A DNA stretch of 64,000 nt from Campylobacteraceae bacterium (GTDB lineage: Bacteria; Campylobacterota; Campylobacteria; Campylobacterales; Sulfurospirillaceae): the NCBI GenBank assembly GCA_027050775.1, contig JALUBH010000037.1:94674-158673 (forward strand), in the 5' to 3' direction. Within the stretch, counting starts at the first letter, position 1. Every line of letters starts with the position of its first letter. Below are positions 34,829 to 43,456 of the stretch, piece after piece. The position numbers and the translations under genes were made by a program. Below the pieces are notes generated by a model. The model worked only from the letters and a program-made list of their open reading frames with translations. It ran no database searches and was not told the origin of the DNA.

Positions 34829-35418
34829 TGCCTAGAGTAAAGATATGTGGAATTACAAATCTTAAAGATGCTTTAAGTGCCGTAGAGTTTGGTGCAGATG
34901 CTTTGGGGTTTGTCTTTTATGAAAAATCGCCTAGATACATTGAGCCGAGCATGGCAAAGATCATAATAGAAGCGCTTCCTCCATTTGTGGAAAAAGTAGG
35001 TTTGTTTGTAAACACAACGGCATCTAAAATAAACTCTACATGTAGAGAGGCAAATATAACTTTAGCCCAAATTCATTTTGATGCACAAATTGATCTTTAC
35101 AAAGAATTGAAGTTACCACATATAAAAGTTGTAAGAGTGGCGAAGAAAGAAGATTTGCAAAGATATAAAAATGAGTACAGACTTGTAGATGCTTTTGTAC
35201 AGAGTTATGGTGGCGAGGGGAAAAGAGTGAATCTTAGCTGGTTTGATGGGCTTGATTGTTCTCAAATTATCTTAGCCGGCGGGCTTGATGTCCAAAATTT
35301 AGAAGAAGCAAAAAAGTATGATTTTTATGGTTTTGATGTTAGCAGTGGAGTAGAAGAGAGTAAGGGCAAAAAAGATAGACAGAAGATAAAAGATTTTATA
35401 CAAAAGGCAAAAAATTGA
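34828..35418 (+). CDS. trpF: Phosphoribosylanthranilate isomerase
   Basis: TrpF carries out the Amadori rearrangement in tryptophan biosynthesis. Diagnostic motifs are V-K-I-C-G-I-T at the N-terminus (catalytic Cys), A-D-A-L-G-F-V-F-Y-E-K-S-P-R-Y, V-G-L-F-V-N and the C-terminal G-G-L-D-V-Q-N and D-V-S-S-G-V-E. The ATG at 34828 shares a base with the rpe stop codon (TGATG); a GTG one codon earlier is possible. The protein has 196 residues. One iterated palindrome is read here in a different frame (S-T-C-R) than in the other genes. Confidence 0.96.
   Translation: MPRVKICGITNLKDALSAVEFGADALGFVFYEKSPRYIEPSMAKIIIEALPPFVEKVGLFVNTTASKINSTCREANITLAQIHFDAQIDLYKELKLPHIKVVRVAKKEDLQRYKNEYRLVDAFVQSYGGEGKRVNLSWFDGLDCSQIILAGGLDVQNLEEAKKYDFYGFDVSSGVEESKGKKDRQKIKDFIQKAKN
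35034..35047. repeat. Iterated palindrome CTCTACATGTAGAG, copy 5 (in trpF)
   Basis: This is the only exact copy read in another frame: TCT-ACA-TGT-AGA, giving Ser-Thr-Cys-Arg. This indicates that the DNA word rather than the peptide is repeated. Confidence 0.9.
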
Positions 35419-36200
35419 AACAGTTTGACTCTATAGTTGAAAAGATAAAGCAAAAAAAGATAGACAAAGAGGGTTTTATTCAAGAGTTGGAGAGTATCAA
35501 ATCTTTGGAAGATATAGATGTAAGAGATTTTGAAAACTTGAGACTTTTAGGACTCCCGATAGTATCTTGCGAGGAGGATATATATATAGAGACTTCAAAT
35601 ACTCTCATAAAAGACCAAAAATTTTGCATAGTTGATATAGAGGCAAACGGAAGCAAACCAAACGAGTTTCAAATCATAGAAATTGGTGCTGTTATGGTGC
35701 AAAATGGCGTGGAGATAGATAGATTTGAAAGTTTTGTTTATGCTGATTTTCTTCCCGAATCAATCACAATTTTGACAGGAATTACACTTGAAGACCTTAA
35801 AGATGCCCCATCTGTAGGTTTTGTATTGGAGCTTTTTAGACTCTTCTTGGGAGATGCTGTTTTTGTAGCTCACAATGTAAATTTTGATTATAATTTTATA
35901 TCAGCTTCTATGCAAAAAGTTGGATTTGGACCATTGTTAAACCGAAAATTATGCACTATAGAGCTTTCAAGGAAGTGCTTTATGGCACAAAAATATGGTC
36001 TTGGCTTTTTGATGGAGTTCTTTGATGTCTCTTTTGGAGAGCAACACAGGGCTTTGGTGGATGCTAGGATGGCGGATTATGTTCTCAAGCAGTGCTTTTC
36101 AACTTTACCAAGTGAGATAAAAACAACTGAAGAACTTATAGAATTTTCAAGACCGCCAAAGAAAAAGAAAAAGAAAAAAATATCTCATAAAGATTGCTAA
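35415..36200 (+). CDS. DEDDh 3'-5' exonuclease (DNA polymerase III epsilon-like)
   Basis: The 261-residue protein has the exonuclease motifs of the DnaQ family: D-I-E-A-N-G (Asp74, Glu76), A-H-N-V-N-F-D-Y-N-F, and H-R-A-L-V-D-A-R with the catalytic His and Asp. The first 65 residues are an additional helical region, and the C-terminus is a Lys-rich tail with K-K-K-K-K-K. The start TTG overlaps the trpF stop (TTGA). It could be the proofreading subunit or a repair exonuclease; the N-terminal extension is what I associate with epsilonproteobacterial epsilon homologues. Confidence 0.88.
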   Translation: MKQFDSIVEKIKQKKIDKEGFIQELESIKSLEDIDVRDFENLRLLGLPIVSCEEDIYIETSNTLIKDQKFCIVDIEANGSKPNEFQIIEIGAVMVQNGVEIDRFESFVYADFLPESITILTGITLEDLKDAPSVGFVLELFRLFLGDAVFVAHNVNFDYNFISASMQKVGFGPLLNRKLCTIELSRKCFMAQKYGLGFLMEFFDVSFGEQHRALVDARMADYVLKQCFSTLPSEIKTTEELIEFSRPPKKKKKKKISHKDC

Positions 36201-36721
36201 AGATAAGAATCCTTAAATTTTACATAATTTTGTGCGGATAGATATAAGGATTCTACTTCTTCATCACTTAGTTCTCTTATGACTTTTGCAGGGCTTCCCA
36301 TGATGAGTGAACGGGGTGGAAAAATCTTATTTTGAGTAACAAGTGAGCCTGCTCCAACTAAAGACTCTTGTCCTATGATAGCACCGTCTAATATGGTTGT
36401 GCTCATTCCAATCAAGCAGGCATTGCCAACGACGCAGCCATGAAGCATCACTTTGTGACCTATGGTAACATTGTCGCCTATATAGGTTGAGTGACCATCG
36501 CTTTTATCCTCTTTTGTATAATGAGTTACATGTACCATACTTAAATCTTGAATGCTTGTATTTTTGCCGATATGTATAGAGTTAACATCTCCTCTTATAA
36601 CTGTTCCAAACCATACAGAGCTGTTAACTCCAATCTTTACATCACCGATTATGTCGGCACTTTGGGCTATGAAAACATCTTTTTGTATCTCTGGTTTTAT
36701 ACCTTTGTATTCTAAAATCAC
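36197..36721 (-). CDS. Gamma-carbonic-anhydrase-like hexapeptide protein
   Basis: The 174-residue protein is a left-handed beta-helix of hexapeptide repeats (for example V-W-F-G-T-V-I-R-G-D and I-G-D-N-V-T-I-G-H) followed by a C-terminal helix. This is the YrdA/PaaY/gamma carbonic anhydrase family. The putative zinc histidines are present in V-H-V-T-H, I-G-H and M-L-H-G. Some members are active carbonic anhydrases, others are acyltransferase-like; the sequence alone does not decide. The start is GTG at 36721, directly after the ppk stop codon, so the two are probably co-transcribed. Its end overlaps the exonuclease gene by four bases. Confidence 0.85.
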   Translation of the reverse strand: MILEYKGIKPEIQKDVFIAQSADIIGDVKIGVNSSVWFGTVIRGDVNSIHIGKNTSIQDLSMVHVTHYTKEDKSDGHSTYIGDNVTIGHKVMLHGCVVGNACLIGMSTTILDGAIIGQESLVGAGSLVTQNKIFPPRSLIMGSPAKVIRELSDEEVESLYLSAQNYVKFKDSYL

Positions 36722-38821
36722 TCAACTCTCCTTAAACAGTTTTTTGGCTAGTTTGTCTGCTTTGCTTGTGTTCGTGTCTTTTCTTAGCGTGTTAAAGATT
36801 TTGTTTATATAATCACCTAAGATTTTTTGTGAATTTATCACTTTTTGACCCATAACTTCTACTCTTTCGTAACTCCCATCATTTTGTAGTTCCCATGCTA
36901 AGTAGTTGTCGTTTAATTGAAGTTGAAGTATTTCTAAAAGTTTCTCTTGGAGAGGTTTTTCTACGATAGGAGTCATAAGTTCCAGCCTTCGCTCAAGATT
37001 TCTAGGCATCCAATCTGCACTAGATATGAACATGCTAGGATCTGAATTTCTAAAATAAAATATCCTTGCATGTTCTAAGTATCTTCCGACTATCGATATA
37101 ACTCTGATATTTTCGCTAATCCCTTTAATACCCGGTTTTAAACAACAAATTCCACGGATTATCAAGTCTATATTTACGCCATTCATGGAGGCATTATAGA
37201 GTGCTTTTATGACATCACTGTCAACAAGAGAATTCATTTTGGCGATTATCCTTCCCTCTTCGCCTTTTATAGTTTCATTGTTTATCATGGCAAGCAGTCT
37301 TGGTTTTATCTGGGTTGGAGACATGCTTAGCGTTTCTAATTTTTGGTTTTTTGAGAATCCTGAGAGTATATGAAAAAAGGTGGTAGTATCTTTTGTAAAT
37401 TCATCTTTACATGTAAAGTAGCTGACATCTGTATATATCTTGGCGGTTGCGCCATTATAATTACCTGTTCCTAGATGCATATAAAATTTTAACACTCCAT
37501 CTTCTTGACGGATGATTTGTGTAATTTTTGCATGCACTTTGAATCCGGTGATACCATATATCACATGAGCGCCTGCCTGCTCTAGCGCCCTTGCCCAATG
37601 CAGGTTGTTTTCCTCATCAAATCTTGCTTTTAGCTCAACCATGACAGTCACTTGTTTGCCGTCATTTGCAGCATCTATGAGTGCTTGTATGATTTGAGAA
37701 TTTTTTTCCACCCTGTATAGTGTCATGCGAATGGATATGACTTTTGTATCTTTTGCTGCTTCTTTGATGAGTCTAGTAAGTGGTTCAAAACTCTCATAAG
37801 GATGATAAAGCAAGATATTGTGTTTTCTTATGGTTCTAAAAATAGACTCGTTTTTATTTAGAGGTGGCAAAATCTTTGGATTATAAGGTGCAAGTGTGAG
37901 TTGTGAGAAATGTTTGTTTCCAACTATCTCCCAAAGTGCTCCAAGGTTTAGCGGAAGATTGTAGCTGTATATATCTTTTGCGTTTATATTCATATGAAAA
38001 TTCAAAAACTCCAATATATCAGGATCTGCTTCATCTTGTATATCTAGTCTGACAAAAGCACCTTTTCGTCGAAGCTTTAAACCTTGTTCCATGATGAGCA
38101 TAAAGTCATCTGCTTCCTCTTCTTCTATGACTATATCTGCATTTCTTGTTACTCTAAAAGCCGCACTTGAGATGAGTTTGTAGCCGGGAAATATATCTTC
38201 AACATGCTCATGAACTATCGATTCTATCGGTACATAGTGATTGTCATTGACTTGAAAAAATCTAGGAAGTACCCTTGTTATCCTTATCATGCCGTATTTG
38301 TATTTTTCATCATTTATGCCATCACTTAACTTGACGGCAAGAGAAAAGCTGAGATTGTTTAGATGTGGAAAAGGGTGTGTTGCGTTGACTGCTATGGGAA
38401 TGATAACAGGGAGTATATTTGAGAAAAAGAATTCATCCGCTTTCTCTTTTAGCTCATCATCTAGCTTACTATAACTCTTTATAAAAAGCTCTTTTGATTC
38501 AAGTTTATTTATTATTTCATGATATGTATCTTGAAGTATCTCTTTTTCATGGTTTAGATATCCTCTTATCTCCGTGAGTTGGTCGAGTGGAGTCATCTTG
38601 TCGATACCTGTTACTATGACACCTGCATTGTAGAGTTGTTTTAATCCTGCAACTCTTATCATGTAAAATTCATCTAAGTTTGTGGAGTATATAGCTAAAA
38701 ATTTTAATCTTTCCAAAAGAGGAAGTTCTGTTTTTCTGGCTTGTTCCAGCACTCTTGTGTTAAATTTTAACCACGAAAGCTCTCTGTTTATAAAGTATTT
38801 TGGTTCGTTTAAATTTGCCAT
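36722..38821 (-). CDS. ppk: Polyphosphate kinase 1
   Basis: PPK1 makes inorganic polyphosphate from ATP. The 699-residue protein shows the expected order: N-domain with [12 protein letters not shown], head domain, then [11 protein letters not shown], the autophosphorylated His in F-K-V-H-A-K, and the second catalytic His in L-E-H-A-R-I-F-Y-F. It is complete. The start ATG lies 38 bases from uvrB. It contains the palindrome variant CTTTACATGTAAAG (37405-37418). Polyphosphate and glycogen are both storage polymers, but the two gene groups are not adjacent. Confidence 0.97.
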   Translation of the reverse strand: MANLNEPKYFINRELSWLKFNTRVLEQARKTELPLLERLKFLAIYSTNLDEFYMIRVAGLKQLYNAGVIVTGIDKMTPLDQLTEIRGYLNHEKEILQDTYHEIINKLESKELFIKSYSKLDDELKEKADEFFFSNILPVIIPIAVNATHPFPHLNNLSFSLAVKLSDGINDEKYKYGMIRITRVLPRFFQVNDNHYVPIESIVHEHVEDIFPGYKLISSAAFRVTRNADIVIEEEEADDFMLIMEQGLKLRRKGAFVRLDIQDEADPDILEFLNFHMNINAKDIYSYNLPLNLGALWEIVGNKHFSQLTLAPYNPKILPPLNKNESIFRTIRKHNILLYHPYESFEPLTRLIKEAAKDTKVISIRMTLYRVEKNSQIIQALIDAANDGKQVTVMVELKARFDEENNLHWARALEQAGAHVIYGITGFKVHAKITQIIRQEDGVLKFYMHLGTGNYNGATAKIYTDVSYFTCKDEFTKDTTTFFHILSGFSKNQKLETLSMSPTQIKPRLLAMINNETIKGEEGRIIAKMNSLVDSDVIKALYNASMNGVNIDLIIRGICCLKPGIKGISENIRVISIVGRYLEHARIFYFRNSDPSMFISSADWMPRNLERRLELMTPIVEKPLQEKLLEILQLQLNDNYLAWELQNDGSYERVEVMGQKVINSQKILGDYINKIFNTLRKDTNTSKADKLAKKLFKES

Positions 38822-38858
38822 TTTGACTCCTTCATAATAGTATTATAACAAAAAACAG

Positions 38859-40835
38859 TTATAATTTTCTAAGCTTTGCTATCTCATCTCTTAGTTTTGC
38901 TGCTTTTTCAAACTCTAACTCTTTTGCTGCTTGGTGCATTTTTGCGCTCAACTCTTTTATGATCTCTCTTTTTTGACTTGGCGGGATTTTATCTTTTTTG
39001 TCATATCTGTTGAAAATTTCACCAAGGTCTTCTACTTTTAGATTTTTATCTAGTCCTCTTTTTGTCGAAGTTGGGGTGATATTGTGTTTTTTGTTGTACT
39101 CTTCTTGTATCTCTCTTCTTCTTAGCGTGGTTTTGATGGCTTTTTCCATGGAGTTGGTAATTTTTTTGGCAAACATCACCACCCTTCCATTTATATTTCT
39201 AGCAGCCCTTCCCATAGTCTGTGTTAGACTCGTTTCGCTTCTTAAAAAACCCTCTTTATCAGCATCAAGTATGGCTACAAGTGAGACTTCAGGCAAATCA
39301 AGTCCCTCCCGAAGAAGGTTTATGCCCACAAGCACATCAAACTCTCCGAGTCTCAATGCTCTTATGATTTGATTTCTCTCTATCGCATCTATATCAGAGT
39401 GCATATATTTAACTTTAAGTCCTAGCTCATTGTAATATCTGCTTAACTCTTCTGCCATCTTTTTAGTTAGGACTGTTACTAAAACCCTCTCATCTTTTTT
39501 TATCACTTCTTTGATGAGGTCGTAGAGTTGTTCGACTTGATTGTCGCTGTCAAGTATCTCAACCTCCGGATCGAGCAAACCTGTCGGTCTGATGATTTGC
39601 TCAGCTACATTCTCTTTTGATAGATTCAGTTCTAACTCATTCGGAGTGGCAGAAACAAAGAGAAAATGGGGAGCTTTATTGATATATTCATCAAACATGA
39701 GAGGTCTGTTATCAAGTGCACTAGGAAGCCTGAAGCCATACTCTACAAGCACCTCTTTTCTACTTCTATCTCCTGCATACATGCCTCGAAATTGCGACAG
39801 ACTTACATGTGACTCGTCCACGATGACAAGATACTCTTTGCCCATAGACTCAAAATAATCAAACAAAGAAAATGGAGTCTCTCCCTTTTTTTTACCGGTA
39901 AGATATCTGGCATAGTTTTCAACGCCTTTACAAGCTCCTGTGGCTTGAAGCATCTCTAAGTCAAACTCAACTCTGCTTTTAAGTCTTTGGTACTCTACTA
40001 ATCTATCCTCTTTTTTTAGAAATGCCAATCTCTCGTCTAGTTCCTCTTCTATCATCTTTATGGCATTTTGCAGGCGGTTTTGCCCGACTATAAACTGACT
40101 CGCTGCATAAATCACAACTTTTGAGACATCTTTGATTTTTTTGTTGCTGATAACTTCAAAATAGTAGATACTCTCTATCTCATCGCCAAAAAACTCTATC
40201 CTTATAGCTTCATCTTCACTATATGCCGGATGTATATCTATAACATCGCCATTTACCCTAAAACAGCCTCGCTCAAAAAATGTATCGTTTCTTTTGTATC
40301 CCATATCCACAAGTTGAAGCAGGAGCTTTTTTTGATTTATCTCTTGTCCTGTTTCAAGAGCTTGAACCATGCTCTTGTACTCATCAGGATCACCCAAACC
40401 ATAGTTTGCCGAGACGGAAGCGACACAAATCACATCATCAAAGCTGAGCAGACTCGCAGTCGCGCTAAGTCTTAGTCTCTCTAACTCTTCGTTTATGGAG
40501 CTGTCTTTTTCTATGAAAAGATCTCTTCTTGGTATATATGCCTCGGGCTGATAGTAGTCATAGTATGATATAAAATACTCCACATGATTTTTAGGAAAAA
40601 AACCTTTAAACTCACTATATAGTTGGGCCGCAAGAGTTTTATTGTGAGTCATGATGAGAGTCGGCATCTGCAACTCTTGTATAAGATTTGCCATAGTAAA
40701 AGTTTTCCCGCTTCCGGTGACACCTATAAGCGTTTGATAACGATTGCCTTTTTTTAAAGAGCTTGAGAGTTTTTTTATAGCCTTAGGTTGGTCGCCTGTG
40801 GGTGAAAATGTAGAGTTTAATTGAAATTTTGTCAT
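38859..40835 (-). CDS. uvrB: Excinuclease ABC subunit B
   Basis: UvrB is the damage-verification helicase-like subunit of nucleotide excision repair. Seen are Walker A G-V-T-G-S-G-K-T near residue 40, the beta-hairpin with [10 protein letters not shown] near residue 92, D-E-S-H, the R-A-A-R-N motif VI, and the C-terminal UVR domain ([14 protein letters not shown]). At 658 residues it is full length. Together with mfd at 6.5 kb it represents transcription-coupled repair in this window. Confidence 0.98.
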   Translation of the reverse strand: MTKFQLNSTFSPTGDQPKAIKKLSSSLKKGNRYQTLIGVTGSGKTFTMANLIQELQMPTLIMTHNKTLAAQLYSEFKGFFPKNHVEYFISYYDYYQPEAYIPRRDLFIEKDSSINEELERLRLSATASLLSFDDVICVASVSANYGLGDPDEYKSMVQALETGQEINQKKLLLQLVDMGYKRNDTFFERGCFRVNGDVIDIHPAYSEDEAIRIEFFGDEIESIYYFEVISNKKIKDVSKVVIYAASQFIVGQNRLQNAIKMIEEELDERLAFLKKEDRLVEYQRLKSRVEFDLEMLQATGACKGVENYARYLTGKKKGETPFSLFDYFESMGKEYLVIVDESHVSLSQFRGMYAGDRSRKEVLVEYGFRLPSALDNRPLMFDEYINKAPHFLFVSATPNELELNLSKENVAEQIIRPTGLLDPEVEILDSDNQVEQLYDLIKEVIKKDERVLVTVLTKKMAEELSRYYNELGLKVKYMHSDIDAIERNQIIRALRLGEFDVLVGINLLREGLDLPEVSLVAILDADKEGFLRSETSLTQTMGRAARNINGRVVMFAKKITNSMEKAIKTTLRRREIQEEYNKKHNITPTSTKRGLDKNLKVEDLGEIFNRYDKKDKIPPSQKREIIKELSAKMHQAAKELEFEKAAKLRDEIAKLRKL

Positions 40836-40905
40836 ACAAGAATTATATCTTAGATTTGTAAAAAATGGTACAATTGTAAAAAACTTTTATTGCAGGAGTG
40901 AAAGT

Positions 40906-41052
40906 ATGCTATCTAAAAATCAAATTCTTTCATATTTTAAAAAGTATAAAAATGAAAATAGAGATAAGTTTTATATAAATAAAATAGGTATATTTGGCTT
41001 TTTTGCAAGAGATGAGCAATCAAAAGATAGTGATATAGATAAAACATTGTAA
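40906..41052 (+). pseudogene. Truncated MNT-type nucleotidyltransferase remnant
   Basis: A 48-residue frame with a good AGGAG site encodes the start of a minimal nucleotidyltransferase: I-G-I-F-G-F-F-A-R-D-E-Q-S-K-D-S-D-I-D, after which it ends in K-T-L-stop. The family motif is G-S-x10-D-x-D; the Ser is replaced by Phe and everything after the first Asp-x-Asp is missing. Intact MntA at 45465 in the same window has 96 residues. It is therefore a decayed antitoxin-type gene. An uninterrupted downstream piece in another frame may be part of the same relic. Confidence 0.75.
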
Positions 41053-41071
41053 ATTTGAAAAAGGGGATGTT

Positions 41072-41173
41072 ATGACTCTAGGTGATTTAGTGATTGATGT
41101 TGTTGACAAGTTGGATTATCCGCCACTTTTAAAGCAAATTTCAGATAAACTAGAAGAGGCGAACAGACAGTAG
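41072..41173 (+). CDS. Possible 33-residue micro-ORF
   Basis: An ATG seven bases after AAAAGGGG opens a 33-codon frame (M-T-L-G-D-L-V-I-D-V-V-D-K-L ... E-E-A-N-R-Q) ending in TAG. The peptide is acidic and amphipathic helical. The frame is also open upstream to 41053, so it may instead be the tail of the neighbouring dead nucleotidyltransferase or of another lost gene. No homology is recognised. Confidence 0.3.
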   Translation: MTLGDLVIDVVDKLDYPPLLKQISDKLEEANRQ

Positions 41174-41180
41174 AAAGTAG

Positions 41181-41270
41181 TTGATATGTTATCTCTTGGA
41201 GACTTGTGTGAGGCTCGTGAGCAAAGGGAGGATTTGCCTCTAAGCAAGTCTCCAAGAGATAACATATCAA
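41181..41270. repeat. Hairpin element with the same loop type, copy 3
   Basis: Arms 41181-41206 and 41245-41270 are perfect inverted repeats of 26 bases. The loop (41207-41244) contains AGGCTC and AGGGAGGATTTGCCTCT, matching the loops at 9508 and 23851, while the arms are unrelated to those copies. It follows the micro-ORF by seven bases. Confidence 0.85.
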
Positions 41271-41370
41271 ATTTATACTTTTTTTGTTACAATAATGCTT
41301 GGAATAAAAAGTTGACCTTACACACTTCTTCTCGAAAAGTCCTGCTTTTCGCAAGCTTTAGGGGGTTGTA

Positions 41371-41418
41371 GGGACTTTAGTCCCTGCCATTATAATGAGC
41401 TTTGCTCATTATAATGGA
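41371..41418. promoter_or_regulatory. Double palindrome upstream of the RelE-type module (candidate operator/promoter)
   Basis: AGGGACT-tt-AGTCCCT (41371-41386) is followed by a 14-base perfect inverted repeat (41388-41401 and 41405-41418) with a TTT loop; each arm contains TATAAT. It lies 24 bases upstream of the antitoxin ATG. A palindrome overlapping a -10 hexamer suits an autoregulated toxin-antitoxin promoter, but no clear -35 box is visible. Confidence 0.5.
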
Positions 41419-41441
41419 TTAAGATTAAAAAAGGAGCTATT

Positions 41442-41669
41442 ATGCAAACAGTTCAAATCGATATAAATGATGATGAATTTAATGCATTTTTAACCATAGT
41501 TAAAAGCTTGAAAAGTGATATTGTAAAAAATATTAGGACAAGAGAGGACATATTGGATATTGAGTCTATTGAAGAATTTAGCGAGGATTATATAGATATA
41601 CAAGAGACAAAAAAAGAGAATAATATAAAATATACCATTAACGAAGCAAAAGAGAAACTTGGTTTATAG
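41442..41669 (+). CDS. Antitoxin-like protein of a RelE/ParE-type module
   Basis: The 75-residue acidic protein starts M-Q-T-V-Q-I-D-I-N-D-D-E-F and ends with a helical segment (Y-T-I-N-E-A-K-E-K-L). Its N-terminus looks like a short beta strand followed by a helix, as in ribbon-helix-helix-like antitoxins, but the match is weak. The evidence is mainly its position: an AAAAAAGGAGC site precedes it and its stop codon abuts the toxin-like gene. It would neutralise the toxin and possibly bind the palindromes upstream. Confidence 0.65.
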   Translation: MQTVQIDINDDEFNAFLTIVKSLKSDIVKNIRTREDILDIESIEEFSEDYIDIQETKKENNIKYTINEAKEKLGL

Positions 41670-41918
41670 ATGCAGATAAAAATAGATGATAAAGCTATAA
41701 AAGACCTTGCTAAAATAGATAAAAAAGAGGCTGTAAAAATTTTTGAAAAAATTGAAAAATTAAAAGACTTTCCAAGAGTTTCAAATTTTAAAAAGCTTGT
41801 CAATTTTAATCCGCCTTTTAGATTGAGGGTTGGCAGTTATAGAGTTTTATTTGATGTAGAAGATTCAATGATAATGGTCTATAGGGTAAAACACAGAAAA
41901 GATAGTTATAGGAGTTGA
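41670..41918 (+). CDS. RelE/ParE-superfamily toxin
   Basis: The 82-residue basic protein follows the RelE/ParE fold pattern: A-I-K-D-L-A-K-I-D-K near the start, I-E-K-L-K-D-F-P, then F-R-L-R-V-G-S-Y-R-V-L-F and Y-R-V-K-H-R-K-D-S-Y at the end. RelE members cleave mRNA in the ribosome, ParE members poison gyrase. The C-terminal R-V-K-H-R-x-x-x-Y is typical of RelE-type mRNA interferases. It starts one base after the antitoxin stop codon, the usual layout. Confidence 0.88.
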   Translation: MQIKIDDKAIKDLAKIDKKEAVKIFEKIEKLKDFPRVSNFKKLVNFNPPFRLRVGSYRVLFDVEDSMIMVYRVKHRKDSYRS

Positions 41919-41921
41919 GAT

Positions 41922-42155
41922 ATGTTTAGTGAAGAGTTTACGGTTAGTAAATTGGTGGAGAAGGTAAGTGACCTGTTGAAAAGATTTGAGGATATGAAGG
42001 TGCAAAATGAGGCACTTAGGCAAGAAGTTGTGACTCTCAAAGCGCAAAATGAAGCAAAAGATGCACAGATTTTTAAACTTCAAGAGGATTTGACTACAAA
42101 AAATATAGAATCTGACGATATACTTGGCAAGATAGAGGAAGTGCTCAGAAGATGA
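41922..42155 (+). CDS. Small coiled-coil protein, unknown function
   Basis: The 77-residue product is almost entirely a coiled coil: heptad-like pattern V-S-D-L-L-K-R-F-E-D-M followed by L-R-Q-E-V-V-T-L-K-A-Q-N-E and Q-I-F-K-L-Q-E-D-L. Size and pattern recall ZapB-like cell-division proteins, but there is no diagnostic motif. It lies three bases after the toxin gene and overlaps the next small gene by four bases (ATGA), so it is likely co-transcribed with that gene. Confidence 0.6.
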   Translation: MFSEEFTVSKLVEKVSDLLKRFEDMKVQNEALRQEVVTLKAQNEAKDAQIFKLQEDLTTKNIESDDILGKIEEVLRR

Positions 42156-42370
42156 GCAAATTGTCGCTCCAAGTAGGTGCAAAAGATTTTGATATCAAAC
42201 TCGATGAGGGGTTTTATGATTTTTTTATCGAAGATTTTAAGAAAGTTTTCGATGATAAAAAGAGCATAGAAGTCAGAGAACTTTTGAGGGCGTATGTCCA
42301 AAAAAGCTACGATGAGTACCAAGATAGAGAAAAAATCAAGCAACTATATGAGAGTATCGAAAGATTTTAA
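42152..42370 (+). CDS. Small protein paired with the coiled-coil gene, unknown function
   Basis: The 72-residue product starts M-S-K-L-S-L-Q-V-G-A-K-D-F-D-I-K-L and continues as helix ending in Y-E-S-I-E-R-F. The strand-then-helix layout next to a ZapB-like coiled coil resembles a ZapA-like partner, which is speculation. It is translationally coupled (ATGA) to the preceding gene. A promoter-like region with an inverted repeat TTGATA/TATCAA (42411-42426) follows before the first pilin gene. Confidence 0.6.
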   Translation: MSKLSLQVGAKDFDIKLDEGFYDFFIEDFKKVFDDKKSIEVRELLRAYVQKSYDEYQDREKIKQLYESIERF

Positions 42371-42453
42371 GTAGATATTTAACTTAATTTGACTAAAATC
42401 TAACTTAAGGTTGATAAGTGTATCAATCAAAAAAAATTTAAAAGGAGTAAACC

Positions 42454-42903
42454 ATGAAAAAGGGTTTTACTATGATTGAGTTGATCTTCGTGATCGTTAT
42501 TATTGGTATATTGGCAGCAGTTGCCATTCCAAAATTGTCAGCAACAAGAGATGATGCAAAGATTGCAGCAGCAGCTAGTGAGGTAAGTACGGCAGTAAGT
42601 GACATAGGTGCTTATTATACTGCACATGGCGAATTTTCAACATTAGGTACTATGACAAATGTAGTATTTTATACAACTAGTGGTGGTTCTACTGATGCAA
42701 ATGTTACTGATTTGAATGGTACTTCAGTTTATTATAATGCTCCTTCAGGTAATGGTTGTCTAAAATTTACAGGAAGTACAACAGATGGAAATTTAACTGT
42801 TGCTGATGTAAGTAGTACTAAGTCAATTTGTACTGGTTTGCAAAAAGCAGTAAAAAAATTAGTAATGGTGCACCAATTTGGTGGTTCTTCAGTTAGTTTT
42901 TAA
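42454..42903 (+). CDS. Type IV pilin / pseudopilin-like protein 1
   Basis: The 149-residue protein has a class III signal: short basic leader M-K-K-G followed by F-T-M-I-E-L, with Gly at -1 and Glu at +5, then the hydrophobic helix I-F-V-I-V-I-I-G-I-L-A-A-V-A-I-P. After prepilin peptidase cleavage it would be a pilus or type II secretion pseudopilin in the inner membrane. The C-terminal half is Ser/Thr/Gly-rich with two Cys that could form the pilin disulfide. An AAAAGGAG site precedes the start. It stands next to a second pilin gene. Confidence 0.88.
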   Translation: MKKGFTMIELIFVIVIIGILAAVAIPKLSATRDDAKIAAAASEVSTAVSDIGAYYTAHGEFSTLGTMTNVVFYTTSGGSTDANVTDLNGTSVYYNAPSGNGCLKFTGSTTDGNLTVADVSSTKSICTGLQKAVKKLVMVHQFGGSSVSF

Positions 42904-42914
42904 CTAAATAATTA

Positions 42915-42950
42915 GAATTACACACAAGATTTTTTCTTGTGTGTAATTTT
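42915..42950 (+). terminator. Hairpin terminator after pilin gene 1
   Basis: GAATTACACACAAG (42915-42928) pairs with CTTGTGTGTAATTTT (42936-42950), giving a 13-base stem with a T-rich loop and a short T tail. It begins 11 bases after the pilin stop and would separate the two pilin genes. Confidence 0.75.
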
Positions 42951-42963
42951 GTCTAGGATTACT

Positions 42964-43455
42964 TTGAAAAATCTATCAAACAAACTCGCTTTTACTATGA
43001 TTGAGCTCATCTTCGTCATAGTTGTTATCGGAATTTTATCAGCTGTAGCTATACCCCGTCTTGCAGTTACTCGTGATGATGCCATACTTGTCAAAGGCAA
43101 AAGTCAAGTAGCAGCGATAAGAAGTGGAATAGTCATGCAAAAATCAAAAAATCTTCTCAAAGGAGATACAGCAGGAGGGAATTATTATCCTGCCGCGTTA
43201 GATGACGACAATAATAACACGCTATTTTGGTTTAGCGATGGAAATACTTCAAATATCCTAGAAACTCCAATTTATGCTAAAGATTCAGATGGACATTGGA
43301 CTGAGACAAATAGTACAAGATATACATTTCATCTAAATAGTGGAAATGTACCATTTAAGTATAAACCCACTACTGGTTCTTTTGATTGTCACGATTTAAC
43401 TAAAGCAACTCCGCCAACTCGAGTATATCAAAATTGCAAAGACTTAACAGAATAA
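42964..43455 (+). CDS. Type IV pilin / pseudopilin-like protein 2
   Basis: The second pilin-like protein has the same hydrophobic core (F-T-M-I-E-L-I-F-V-I-V-V-I-G-I-L-S-A-V-A-I-P) and T-R-D-D-A after it, so the pair arose by duplication. I chose TTG at 42964, five bases after AGGA, giving a nine-residue leader and 163 residues; the TTG codons further upstream lie in the terminator hairpin. The residue before Phe is Ala instead of Gly, which prepilin peptidases accept less well. The C-terminal half differs fully from pilin 1 and has two Cys (D-C-H and N-C-K). priA follows one base after the stop codon. Confidence 0.82.
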   Translation: MKNLSNKLAFTMIELIFVIVVIGILSAVAIPRLAVTRDDAILVKGKSQVAAIRSGIVMQKSKNLLKGDTAGGNYYPAALDDDNNNTLFWFSDGNTSNILETPIYAKDSDGHWTETNSTRYTFHLNSGNVPFKYKPTTGSFDCHDLTKATPPTRVYQNCKDLTE

Positions 43456-43456
43456 T

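Noticed and set aside
41274-41370. Possible small RNA gene before the toxin-antitoxin pair
   Set aside because: A TACAATAAT-like -10 word and a hairpin are present, but nothing identifies an RNA family.
42389-42417. Sigma-70 promoter TTGACT with 17-base spacing before pilin 1
   Set aside because: The -35 box is good but the -10 candidate TGATAA is a poor match, so no feature was made.
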